NCBI GenBank assembly: GCA_964410215.1
Contig: CAYPHA010000004.1
Coordinates: 86,164-150,163, forward strand
DNA: 64,000 nt
Reading direction: 5' to 3'
Source: CAYPHA01 sp964410215
Lineage (GTDB): Bacteria > Calditrichota > Calditrichia > Calditrichales > CAYPHA01
Part shown: piece by piece, positions 7,414 through 14,999 of the stretch
Layout: every line of letters starts with the position of its first letter
Position numbering within the stretch: the first letter of the stretch is position 1
Position numbers and translations under genes: made by a program
Notes under the pieces: generated by a model
The model's input: the letters and a program-made list of their open reading frames with translations, nothing else
Database searches by the model: none
Told to the model about the DNA's origin: nothing

Positions 7414-10224
7414 TTAGTCATAATTGACCGGAGCGAAACCCGAAAAGTTTTTGGTTTTTCCGGTCGTGTCAATATGAATATCCAGGAAATACAACGTCGC
7501 TGAATAATCGTAACTGATATTATTATCTCTAATAAGGTAGGGGAGATTTCTATAATCACGATATTTTAGAACGGCCGGTTTGGTAAGCAACGCTTCGAAA
7601 GGTATATATCCCAGTTTACCGGAGGGAATAATGATGATATGCTTATCTTGAACAAAGTGTTTTATGGGATTAAATATACGTTTATAAAGCCTGTGAGCTG
7701 TGCTCATATATTTATCGTCGTTGATATCCCTCACGCCAATACGAAAATCATTGACGAGATCAGCAAATTCGTCATCAACCGCAACTGTATGTAATTCCAA
7801 TTCATTATTTGAAATGCAGAAAATATACAGATTGTTATCTATGAAATGATATTCAATCATAACGCTTGATTCTGGTAACTTTTTTTGAATCTGACTAACA
7901 GTAACGGTTGATTTATGATATTTAAGATTATAATATTTGGGATAAAGGTTTTCAAAGTAATCAACAAGAAAATCATATTTTTGGCCTAATTCAAAGACCT
8001 GAGATTTATAGTATGATATTTCAGGTGAAGTAAGTTTTTGTGACCGACTTTTATTTTGATTTAGAAGGGTGTGATAATGGTTCCACTTTCCCAATAATGC
8101 TTTTTCTTCGGTGATAAGACTATCCGGAATGTCAGCATTATATTTTGCTTCTGAGTCTAAGATAGCATGTCTAAGAGCGGCAGCTTTACTTTTTTCCACG
8201 ATATGAAATATATTTTTAAGATAATCTTTATTTTGTGATTGTTTATAAAGGGTATAAGAGACTTCTATTGCTTTCAAAACAGTTTTATCATATTGTTCCG
8301 CAATAAAGATTTTTGAGGATTCTGATCTGAATTTCGTTTTTAATTTATCCAGAAGGTCGATGGCAAGATTAAATGTATTATAGGCTGTAATCAGGTATTG
8401 TTTCTTGGTTTTATCTTCTTGATAATAATCGTAAAGAGTGTTTGCCTTCAGGTGTAGTGTTTCGATCAAATCAATATCAGAAGGCAGAAATGTTGGAGAG
8501 GGATTCACATTGATGTCTGGATTGTCGAAATTATGGGTTAAAGAAATCAAGGCTTTTTGGAAGTAAACAAGGGCACTATCAGTTTGGTTAGATTTAATCA
8601 TTATTTTTGCAAATAAATGGTAGTTGTTGTATGTAAAAAGCTTTAAACTGTTTTTTTTAGAACTAAATAAATCAATTGATTTATTTAAATATGATATTGA
8701 GTTATTAAAATCATCAAGATAATAATATAGATAAGCTATTTGTTGATATATTTGATATAAATTTATTATTTCAATATTTTTTAGTTGTTGTTTCATTTTT
8801 ACTGCAAGTTGTAAGTTAGATACGGTTAATTTATATTTATTTAATTTTGAATATACAATTGCAATGTTTATTATATTCATAATCTTATATGTGTCATTAT
8901 CAATTTCTTCAGCTATTTTTAGGGATTTATTATAATACTTTAGAGCATAATTTACTTCGTTTAGTTTCTTATAAACATTACCCATTAATAAAAAAGTATA
9001 CATCTGATTAAATTTCTTGTCAGGAATTGATAATTCATATTCATTCTTTTGTAAAGCAGACATATAATAACTTAATGACATTTCATAGTCACCTAATAAA
9101 TAATAGATTGTGCCAATTAGGTTCAAGTTTTGATAATATAAACTCGTTTTTGTAGAGTTATTTTCCCCCCTGATTTTTAATGCAATTTTAAAATAATCTA
9201 AAGAAATATCTAATTGATCTTGAATTAGGTAATAATAGCCAATGTTCTCATAACTAAAAGCAAGTGCTAATTCATTATGCTTGTTAAATAAAAGTTTATT
9301 AAACAGTGAAGTTAAATGATAATGATAAGCGGAGTCATATTTTGAAATTCTAAAAAACTCAAGGCCAATATTCTCTATTATATTTTGGTAGATCTTTTTA
9401 CTTTTATTACCAGTATTTTTATAAAGCTTAAGTGATTTTGAGTGTGTATTTAATGCATCTTGATATTCACCTAATAAATCTTGACATGCACCAATAATCA
9501 TTTCCAAATTCAATGATAAATCATAAGCTTTAATATCGTTTTTGTTTATAAATTCCTTGGCATTACAAAAATAACTTAGTGCTTCTCTATAATTTCCTTT
9601 CGAATATTTTGACATACCAAGAGAATAAAACCTGTAGTAATTAGTGTCAATTATAGAATCTTGATCAAGCCGGGTATTCATATACCAAGCTTTAAAAGGG
9701 TCATTACTACTATCTTTCAAATTATTTTTGTTGGTTAGGTTATTTGTAAAGCTCAAGTTATTATTTGTTTTATAATACTTCCGCTTTAATGCCCACGATA
9801 CTTGTTCTATCTTTCTAATATGGCCTTTTTCATTATTTAAATATTGAAGTATTATGGATTGTTTTTGAGTAATTCTTGATAGATTATCTAAATAATTATG
9901 TGCATTTTTACTAAGTTGAATTAATGATCTAGAGTAGGTCATAAAAGACTTATGATAATCCTCATTTATATAGTAGCTATCACCAATATACTCCAGATAT
10001 TTATAATATGGAATACCTTCTCGGAACTGATCAATTTTTTTTAAATACGGATCAACTAATAAATAACTGCAAACTAAAGAATCTTTAATAATAATTTTTT
10101 TAATATTATCATTTTTACTATTTAGTGAAAGCCTGTTATCATTTTTTTCTGAGTAATTACATAGATTTAAAAAAAAGATTGAAAAAAACATAAGCAATAT
10201 TAATACATAGATTTTGTTTTTCAC
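7414..10224 (-). CDS. TPR protein with N-terminal half of a CHAT peptidase domain
   Basis: A 936-residue protein starting at GTG 10224, with GGAGAA eight bases upstream. It has an N-terminal hydrophobic signal/anchor (residues 4-21). A long array of TPR-type helical repeats covers about residues 200-560, with units such as ALSYYMSALQKNE and ALKYYNKSLKIAEEI. Residues ~774-936 are clearly the first half of a CHAT (caspase-like, clan CD) domain: LPESSVMIEYHFIDNNLYIF, then RLYKRIFNP, then IIIPSGKLGYIPFEALL. The protein stops at GFAPVNYD, just before the part that carries the catalytic His and Cys. That missing half is encoded by the gene immediately upstream on the same strand (10264-11058). Alone this protein cannot be a peptidase. 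The TPR-coding part is much AT-richer than neighbouring operons. Confidence 0.8.
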   Translation of the reverse strand: MKNKIYVLILLMFFSIFFLNLCNYSEKNDNRLSLNSKNDNIKKIIIKDSLVCSYLLVDPYLKKIDQFREGIPYYKYLEYIGDSYYINEDYHKSFMTYSRSLIQLSKNAHNYLDNLSRITQKQSIILQYLNNEKGHIRKIEQVSWALKRKYYKTNNNLSFTNNLTNKNNLKDSSNDPFKAWYMNTRLDQDSIIDTNYYRFYSLGMSKYSKGNYREALSYFCNAKEFINKNDIKAYDLSLNLEMIIGACQDLLGEYQDALNTHSKSLKLYKNTGNKSKKIYQNIIENIGLEFFRISKYDSAYHYHLTSLFNKLLFNKHNELALAFSYENIGYYYLIQDQLDISLDYFKIALKIRGENNSTKTSLYYQNLNLIGTIYYLLGDYEMSLSYYMSALQKNEYELSIPDKKFNQMYTFLLMGNVYKKLNEVNYALKYYNKSLKIAEEIDNDTYKIMNIINIAIVYSKLNKYKLTVSNLQLAVKMKQQLKNIEIINLYQIYQQIAYLYYYLDDFNNSISYLNKSIDLFSSKKNSLKLFTYNNYHLFAKIMIKSNQTDSALVYFQKALISLTHNFDNPDINVNPSPTFLPSDIDLIETLHLKANTLYDYYQEDKTKKQYLITAYNTFNLAIDLLDKLKTKFRSESSKIFIAEQYDKTVLKAIEVSYTLYKQSQNKDYLKNIFHIVEKSKAAALRHAILDSEAKYNADIPDSLITEEKALLGKWNHYHTLLNQNKSRSQKLTSPEISYYKSQVFELGQKYDFLVDYFENLYPKYYNLKYHKSTVTVSQIQKKLPESSVMIEYHFIDNNLYIFCISNNELELHTVAVDDEFADLVNDFRIGVRDINDDKYMSTAHRLYKRIFNPIKHFVQDKHIIIIPSGKLGYIPFEALLTKPAVLKYRDYRNLPYLIRDNNISYDYSATLYFLDIHIDTTGKTKNFSGFAPVNYD

Positions 10225-10263
10225 TTTTTTAATTCTCCAGAAAAAAATTAGTCAGTAAATAAA

Positions 10264-11058
10264 TTATTTAAGTTTATATACAATGTTCTGCTTCCAGAGG
10301 CTATACAAAAAAATCAACAATATTATCAATAAAGGTATAATATATAATGCGCTTTTTTGTATCAAATTTTGAGAGTCTGTATTTTCCAAATATTTATTTT
10401 TCCCAATTAATGTCATGCCGGACCAATAAAAGGGAGCCGCTGTTTCGGGTTCTGCATTGCTAATATAATCTAATTTTGCTGCTCTTAATGAACCAGCTAT
10501 TGTATTTTTATTCATTAAATTCGAATAAAAAGAATTCATTATATTTGAAGTGGCTTTGTCATCAATTGACCAGAGTGCAACTATAATGGAAGGACAACCG
10601 GCATATTTGAATCCACGTGAAAGACTCATTATACCCTCGTTCTTAACGAGTTTCCCTACACCCGTATTACATGCACTTAAAACTACTAATTCTGCATTAA
10701 TGTTTAAATTTGAAATCTCATATGCATTTAAATAGCCATCATCCACGCCATATTTGTCTGGTTTTAAAACGAGCTTTGAATTATGAGGTGATTTATTATT
10801 TATAATGGTATGAGTGGCAAAATGTATTATTCGTGAGGTATGTGCCGTTCTTTTAAACTCGTATTCAGTTGCATTGTCAAACAGGTAGATTTCAGAGGAA
10901 GGTATTATTTCTGAGATTTGTTCAACTTCTTTTTCTGCCCAGTTAAGTTTCATAAAATTTGTATCCGATTTTGTCCTAATATGAGTTTGACTGGTCTCCA
11001 TTTCTAAATGAGATAAAAGAAAAAAACAAAATAAAAATAAATAAAATTTGTTACTCAT
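10264..11058 (-). CDS. C-terminal (catalytic) half of a CHAT peptidase domain, membrane-anchored
   Basis: A 264-residue protein holding exactly the CHAT part that the downstream TPR protein lacks. It starts at the inter-half linker (LNWAEKEVEQISEI, residues 38-51). The catalytic His motif IIHFATHT (His83) and catalytic Cys motif LSACNTG (Cys130) follow, then MSLSRGFKYAGCPSIIVALW and PFYWSGMTLIG, all diagnostic for CHAT. It has its own signal peptide (residues 4-20, Phe/Leu-rich) and a C-terminal membrane helix (residues ~236-254), so the catalytic half should face the periplasm. Its ATG overlaps the anti-sigma stop by ATGA, and the TPR gene starts 39 bases downstream. Both catalytic residues are intact, so this does not look like a decaying remnant. 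Confidence 0.82.
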   Translation of the reverse strand: MSNKFYLFLFCFFLLSHLEMETSQTHIRTKSDTNFMKLNWAEKEVEQISEIIPSSEIYLFDNATEYEFKRTAHTSRIIHFATHTIINNKSPHNSKLVLKPDKYGVDDGYLNAYEISNLNINAELVVLSACNTGVGKLVKNEGIMSLSRGFKYAGCPSIIVALWSIDDKATSNIMNSFYSNLMNKNTIAGSLRAAKLDYISNAEPETAAPFYWSGMTLIGKNKYLENTDSQNLIQKSALYIIPLLIILLIFLYSLWKQNIVYKLK

Positions 11059-11834
11059 TCCCTGGTCTCTAGTTTTATAAGAAGTTCAATACTTTTATTT
11101 TTATACACAGAATCAATTTCAATAAGATTATATAATATAATCTTAACAAGTTCAATATTTTCAGTTTTTAATGCAGTTAAAGCAAGATACCACCTTGCAT
11201 GAATTGCAAAAGTCGTTTTACTTTTTAACATGACTTCAAGAAATTTTTGTACGGCATTTTCGTAGTCATCATTATATAAGGCAATATTGCCAAGATAAAA
11301 ACATGCTCTTGCATAATTCCTGTCATGTAATGGAATTACCTCTAATCTAATTTTTGCGGCCTTGAGATCATGTATTTCATATAGTTGCATCGCTTCTATG
11401 AATATTGAATCGAAAATATTACCCCTGATTATCGGTTTCAAATTAGGGTACATTTTAAAATTATTGTTATAAAATTCTTCCAAGCTGTTTTGTGGTAATT
11501 TATTTAACCACACTAGTGACATTGTTAAAACAATTATTGCAGCAACGGACAAATATTTGAAAGACAGTTCGTGTATGCTTCTTTTAGAATTTATTTTTTG
11601 TAGAATTATGCTTTTTAGTTCGCTGATGGTCTTTTCAGCTTTTGAAATATCCGAAACCGATTCAATCCCTTCTAAAACATCATTGCAAAATTCACAATCT
11701 ATTAAATGCCTTTCAATCTCATTTACTTCCCGTCGAGTTAATTGTTTTTCCTTATAAGCAATGAGTCTGTCGGTCGATGGGCATTTACTCTTCATAAAGA
11801 TAAAGTTACTTTTTTTTTGTCTTCTATTATTCAT
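11055..11834 (-). CDS. Zinc-finger anti-sigma factor with membrane helix and TPR-like tail
   Basis: About 259 residues. The N-terminal ~50 residues carry a ZAS-type anti-sigma zinc motif (HLIDCEFC, i.e. HxxxCxxC, with an earlier Cys in KCPSTD). One membrane helix follows (residues ~92-109, LSVAAIIVLTMSLVWL). The extracytoplasmic C-terminal half has TPR-like helices (ARACFYLGNIALYNDDYENAVQKF). It should hold the adjacent ECF sigma factor inactive at the membrane. The ATG at 11834 overlaps the sigma gene stop by 8 bases; an internal ATG at 11795 (MKSKCPS) is an alternative start. The 3' end overlaps the CHAT-half gene by ATGA, so sigma, anti-sigma and CHAT half are translationally coupled. Confidence 0.82.
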   Translation of the reverse strand: MNNRRQKKSNFIFMKSKCPSTDRLIAYKEKQLTRREVNEIERHLIDCEFCNDVLEGIESVSDISKAEKTISELKSIILQKINSKRSIHELSFKYLSVAAIIVLTMSLVWLNKLPQNSLEEFYNNNFKMYPNLKPIIRGNIFDSIFIEAMQLYEIHDLKAAKIRLEVIPLHDRNYARACFYLGNIALYNDDYENAVQKFLEVMLKSKTTFAIHARWYLALTALKTENIELVKIILYNLIEIDSVYKNKSIELLIKLETRE

Positions 11835-12408
11835 TTCGTGCTTTATAATTTCGAAGTAATATATTTTTTAAATTGCGCTTTCCGTTTTGTATATAACTCT
11901 TTACTTGATGTTTGTCAAAACCAGTAATATCTGAAATTTCCTTGTAAGATTTATTAAGAAAGTAAAAGTATTGTATACATATCCGTTGAGGTTCTTTTAA
12001 CTGATTTACAGCTTTATTGACTTTATCCGGATCTACAAATAAATCAGAATTCTCATTATTGTCGTATGGCTTGCACTCAGCAGCGATGTTTTCAAATTCA
12101 GTAGGATCAAACAGATATAAACCTTGACGTTCAACCTGACGTTTGATCATAAGACAATGGTTTTTTGAAACAACATGTAACCAACTCCTGAAATTTGCAA
12201 TTTTGTGTTGCTTCAATAAAAAGAACAATTTTTCGAATATCTCTAATGTGGCATCACGACTGTCTTCTTCACTTAAAAACCTTTGGCATAAGTAGAAAAC
12301 AGAAGAAGTATGCCGATTTACAATTTCTGTGAAAGATTTTACATTTCCGTTCTCTCTGAATTCAGTGATTAGTTCTAGATCCGTTTTTTCCGATATTGTT
12401 TTTGACAT
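11827..12408 (-). CDS. ECF RNA polymerase sigma factor
   Basis: A 193-residue sigma-70 family protein of ECF type. Region 2 is visible as FTEIVNRHTSSVFYLCQRFL, with the region 2.3/2.4-like ANFRSWLHVVSKNHCLMIKR. Region 4 is seen near the C-terminus as QLKEPQRICIQYFYFLNKSYKEISDITGF..VKSYIQNGKRNLK, split here by dots. It is the first gene of a four-gene minus-strand operon (sigma, anti-sigma, CHAT catalytic half, TPR-CHAT half). A 15-bp perfect inverted repeat lies about 50 bases upstream of the start and may serve autoregulation. Confidence 0.9.
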   Translation of the reverse strand: MSKTISEKTDLELITEFRENGNVKSFTEIVNRHTSSVFYLCQRFLSEEDSRDATLEIFEKLFFLLKQHKIANFRSWLHVVSKNHCLMIKRQVERQGLYLFDPTEFENIAAECKPYDNNENSDLFVDPDKVNKAVNQLKEPQRICIQYFYFLNKSYKEISDITGFDKHQVKSYIQNGKRNLKNILLRNYKARNE

Positions 12409-12456
12409 GGCTATATAGAATTTTGTTGATTAATGCCCTTCTGTTTCTATGATGAC

Positions 12457-12496
12457 ACAAAAAATGAAATTCCATAAAAATAATTTCATTTTTTGT
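12457..12496. promoter_or_regulatory. 15-bp perfect inverted repeat upstream of the sigma operon
   Basis: The arms at 12457-12471 (ACAAAAAATGAAATT) and 12482-12496 are exact reverse complements with a 10-base loop. The element lies between the exonuclease III stop and the sigma-factor start. It is AT-rich, so it could be an operator for the sigma operon or a weak terminator for xth. The sequence alone does not decide. Confidence 0.5.
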
Positions 12497-12569
12497 TATA
12501 TATTTTAAGAATTGTTTTTACTATGTGATTTTGGTCTATAAACGCCTGGTTCAACAGAAGTGCTTTTCC

Positions 12570-13357
12570 TCAAATCATCAAATCAATCCCCAACGGACAA
12601 TGATCCGAGCCCGGCACCTCCGACTGGATAAAGGCATCCTGCACCATGTCCTTGTGCTCCGCGTCGATGAAAAAATAATCGATGCGCCAGCCGACGTTGC
12701 GCTTGCGGGCCCCCATCCGGTACGTCCACCAGGTGTAATGATCGGGCTCGTCNNNNNNNNNNGCTCGTCCGGGTGAAACATCCGGAACGTGTCCACCCAG
12801 CCGTGATCCACTAACCTGTCCATCCAGGCCCGCTCGATGGGCAGAAAACCGGAGTTCTTTTCGTTCGCCTTCGGATTGCGTAAATCAATATCCTTGTGCG
12901 CCGTGTTGTAATCCCCGCAAACGATCACCGCCTTGCCCTTCCTCCGCAATGCATCGGCATGTTCCAGAAACGCGTCGTAAAAACGCATCTTGTAGTCCAG
13001 ACGATCGTCGCCGCTGGTGCCGTTGGGAAAATATATGTTATATAAATAAAAATGCGCAAATTCCTGCAGGATGATCCGCCCCTCCCGGTCGAATTCTTCG
13101 ATGCCGAAGCCGGTCGATACAAGCGTGCACGGAATCCGAGCGAGCGTGGCCACCCCGCTGTAACCGGCCTTCGTTTTGGCCGCATCCCATTCCACCCGGT
13201 ATTCCGGGAACGCGTCAAAAACCCCGTTGGTCTGCTCATGCGTGGCCTTGACCTCCTGGAAACAGACCACCTCCGCCCGCTCCTTTGCAAACCAGTCGAC
13301 CAAACCCTTACCCATGGCCGCACGTATCCCGTTCACATTCCAGGACAATATCCGCAT
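12570..13357 (-). CDS. xth: Exodeoxyribonuclease III (interrupted by scaffold Ns)
   Basis: ExoIII/AP endonuclease for base-excision repair. The start is ATG 13357 with AAAGGAG upstream: MRILSWNVNGIRAA, then FQEVKAT, VCGDYNTAH and, after the gap, WRIDYFFI and GSDHCPLGID, all family signatures. The ten Ns at 12753-12762 sit inside the gene. The 7 bases GCTCGTC occur on both sides of the Ns, so the two contigs overlap. Removing the Ns and one copy restores a continuous frame (HPDEPDHYTWWTYRMGARKR) of about 256 residues ending at TGA 12570-12572. As written the frame is shifted after the gap, which is an assembly artefact and not a mutation. Confidence 0.93.
12753..12762. other. Scaffold gap (10 N) with duplicated 7-base edges
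   Basis: Ten Ns are flanked by GCTCGTC at 12746-12752 and again at 12763-12769. Protein continuity of exonuclease III shows these are two copies of the same bases, so the true gap length is minus 7. Confidence 0.95.
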
Positions 13358-13429
13358 TCCGGCTCCTTTCAACTCAATAAGATCGCAAACTATCAGAAAC
13401 TCATTCTTTTTTCATTTTTCTCTTTTCTT

Positions 13430-13822
13430 TTATCTTAACAGTACAGCTTTATACCCGTACTGTAAAATACCGTCCTTCCCTTCCTTCTGTATCCGGCGCA
13501 GCATCAGACGTACCCGCTTGCCGATGCTCACCTCCTCCGGCCTGCAGTCGACAATCTGAGCGGTCAGACGGGCCCCGTCGTCGGTTTCGATGATGCCGAC
13601 GGCAAAGGGCGTCTGCAAGGCGAATTCCTCGGCCGCCACGTGGATGATGGTGAAGGTTTTTACCGTTCCTTCGGGCTTAAGGGTTGTAGCCTCAAAACTG
13701 CGGCTGCCGCATTCCGGACAGACCCGGCGGGGCGGGAAGGCGATGTAGCCGCAGTCGCTGCATTTATTGGTTTCCAGACGGAAACGCTGCGGGATTTCCC
13801 GTGTATATTTCGGTACGATCAT
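13430..13822 (-). CDS. Zn-ribbon OB-fold (DUF35) acyl-CoA-associated protein
   Basis: A 130-residue DUF35 protein. The start is ATG 13822, overlapping the thiolase stop by 4 bases with GGAGGGAC upstream; a longer start at 13852 would overlap the thiolase. The N-terminal rubredoxin-like zinc ribbon has CxxC-x10-CxxC (CSDCGYIAFPPRRVCPECG). An OB-fold follows (GTVKTFTIIHVAAEEF, PFAVGIIETDDGARL). In archaea such a protein bridges acetoacetyl-CoA thiolase and HMG-CoA synthase, sharing one CoA site and channelling acetoacetyl-CoA. Here it is the last gene of exactly that trio. Confidence 0.9.
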   Translation of the reverse strand: MIVPKYTREIPQRFRLETNKCSDCGYIAFPPRRVCPECGSRSFEATTLKPEGTVKTFTIIHVAAEEFALQTPFAVGIIETDDGARLTAQIVDCRPEEVSIGKRVRLMLRRIQKEGKDGILQYGYKAVLLR

Positions 13823-14970
13823 GATTGTCCCTCCAGAATATGAATCACACAACTGCCGCCGGAACCACCCATGTTCTGGGCCATGCCCAGCCGGGCGTTT
13901 TCGACCTGCCGTTCACCGGCTGTGCCGCACAGTTGCTCAACCACTTCGATGATCTGGGCTACCCCGGTGGCGCCCACCGGATGCCCCTTGGATTTCAGTC
14001 CGCCGCTGGTGTTGACCGGAATTTTACCGCCGTAAGTGGTCATCCCGGCTTCCACAGCCGGGCCGGACTTACCCCGTTCCACGAACCCCAGCTCTTCCAT
14101 AATGACCAGCTCGGCAATGGTGAAACAGTCATGTACCTCGGCCAGGTCCAGCTGGTCCGGACCGATACCGGCCTGTTTGTAAGCCCGTTCCGCCGCTTTC
14201 CCGACAGCGGGCAGGGTGGCCGGATCCTTGCGCGAATGCAAGGCGATGCCGTCGGTTGCCTGGGCCGTTGCCCGGATAAGCGTATAGGGTTTTTTTGATT
14301 TTTTAGCCAGTTCCTCGGTAGTAACGATCACAGCGGCGGCGCCGTCGGTGACCGGTGAACAGTCCAGTAGCCGCAGGGGATCGGCCACCGGAGCCGATTT
14401 CAGCACTTGCTCAATCGATATATTCATCCGGAACTGAGCCTTCGGATTTTTCAATCCGTGCTGGTGGTTCTTGACCGCCACCTGTGCCAGGTGCTCCCGC
14501 TTCGTACCATAACGGTCCATGTGGGCGTTGGCGATCATGGCGTACAGACCGGGAAAGGTGACGCCGTGAAACGCTTCGTATTCCTGGTCGGCAGCCGTGG
14601 CCAGGGCGTACGTGGCATCGGCGCCGTCGTTCATCTTTTCAATTCCGCCGGCCAGGACAATTTCACTGGCGCCGGAAGCGACTTCGAAAAAAGCCTGGCG
14701 GACGGCAATACCGCCGGATGCGCAGGCGGATTCCACATGGGTCGCCGCAATGCCGGCCATACCCAGGTAATCAGCCAGCATGGAAGCGATATGTTCCTGT
14801 CCGATGAATAGTCCGGGGGACATGGCCCCGATATACATACTGTCTATATGATCGACACCGGCATCGTCGATGGCCAGGAGGGCTGCTTCGGTGAACAGGT
14901 CGCGCAGTGACTGCTTCCACAATTCACCAAAGTCGGTCATACCGGTGCCTATGATGGCAACATTGTTCAT
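13819..14970 (-). CDS. Thiolase (archaeal-type acetoacetyl-CoA thiolase)
   Basis: A 383-residue thiolase-fold enzyme of the SCP2/archaeal type. The nucleophilic Cys83 is in ESACASGG, HDCFTIAE precedes the second part, and the C-terminal active-site loop is GGLKSKGHPVGATG, here with His in place of the CxG motif of classical biosynthetic thiolases. It lies between HMG-CoA synthase (30 bases upstream) and DUF35 (4-base overlap). The likely reaction is condensation of two acetyl-CoA to acetoacetyl-CoA, handed to HMG-CoA synthase. AAGGAG lies about 10 bases before the start ATG. Confidence 0.9.
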   Translation of the reverse strand: MNNVAIIGTGMTDFGELWKQSLRDLFTEAALLAIDDAGVDHIDSMYIGAMSPGLFIGQEHIASMLADYLGMAGIAATHVESACASGGIAVRQAFFEVASGASEIVLAGGIEKMNDGADATYALATAADQEYEAFHGVTFPGLYAMIANAHMDRYGTKREHLAQVAVKNHQHGLKNPKAQFRMNISIEQVLKSAPVADPLRLLDCSPVTDGAAAVIVTTEELAKKSKKPYTLIRATAQATDGIALHSRKDPATLPAVGKAAERAYKQAGIGPDQLDLAEVHDCFTIAELVIMEELGFVERGKSGPAVEAGMTTYGGKIPVNTSGGLKSKGHPVGATGVAQIIEVVEQLCGTAGERQVENARLGMAQNMGGSGGSCVIHILEGQS

Positions 14971-14999
14971 AAATGTGTACTCCTTCTAATTACCGGTGT

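Noticed and set aside
12525..12776. Plus-strand frame running into the Ns
   Set aside because: Artefact of the scaffold gap opposite exonuclease III.
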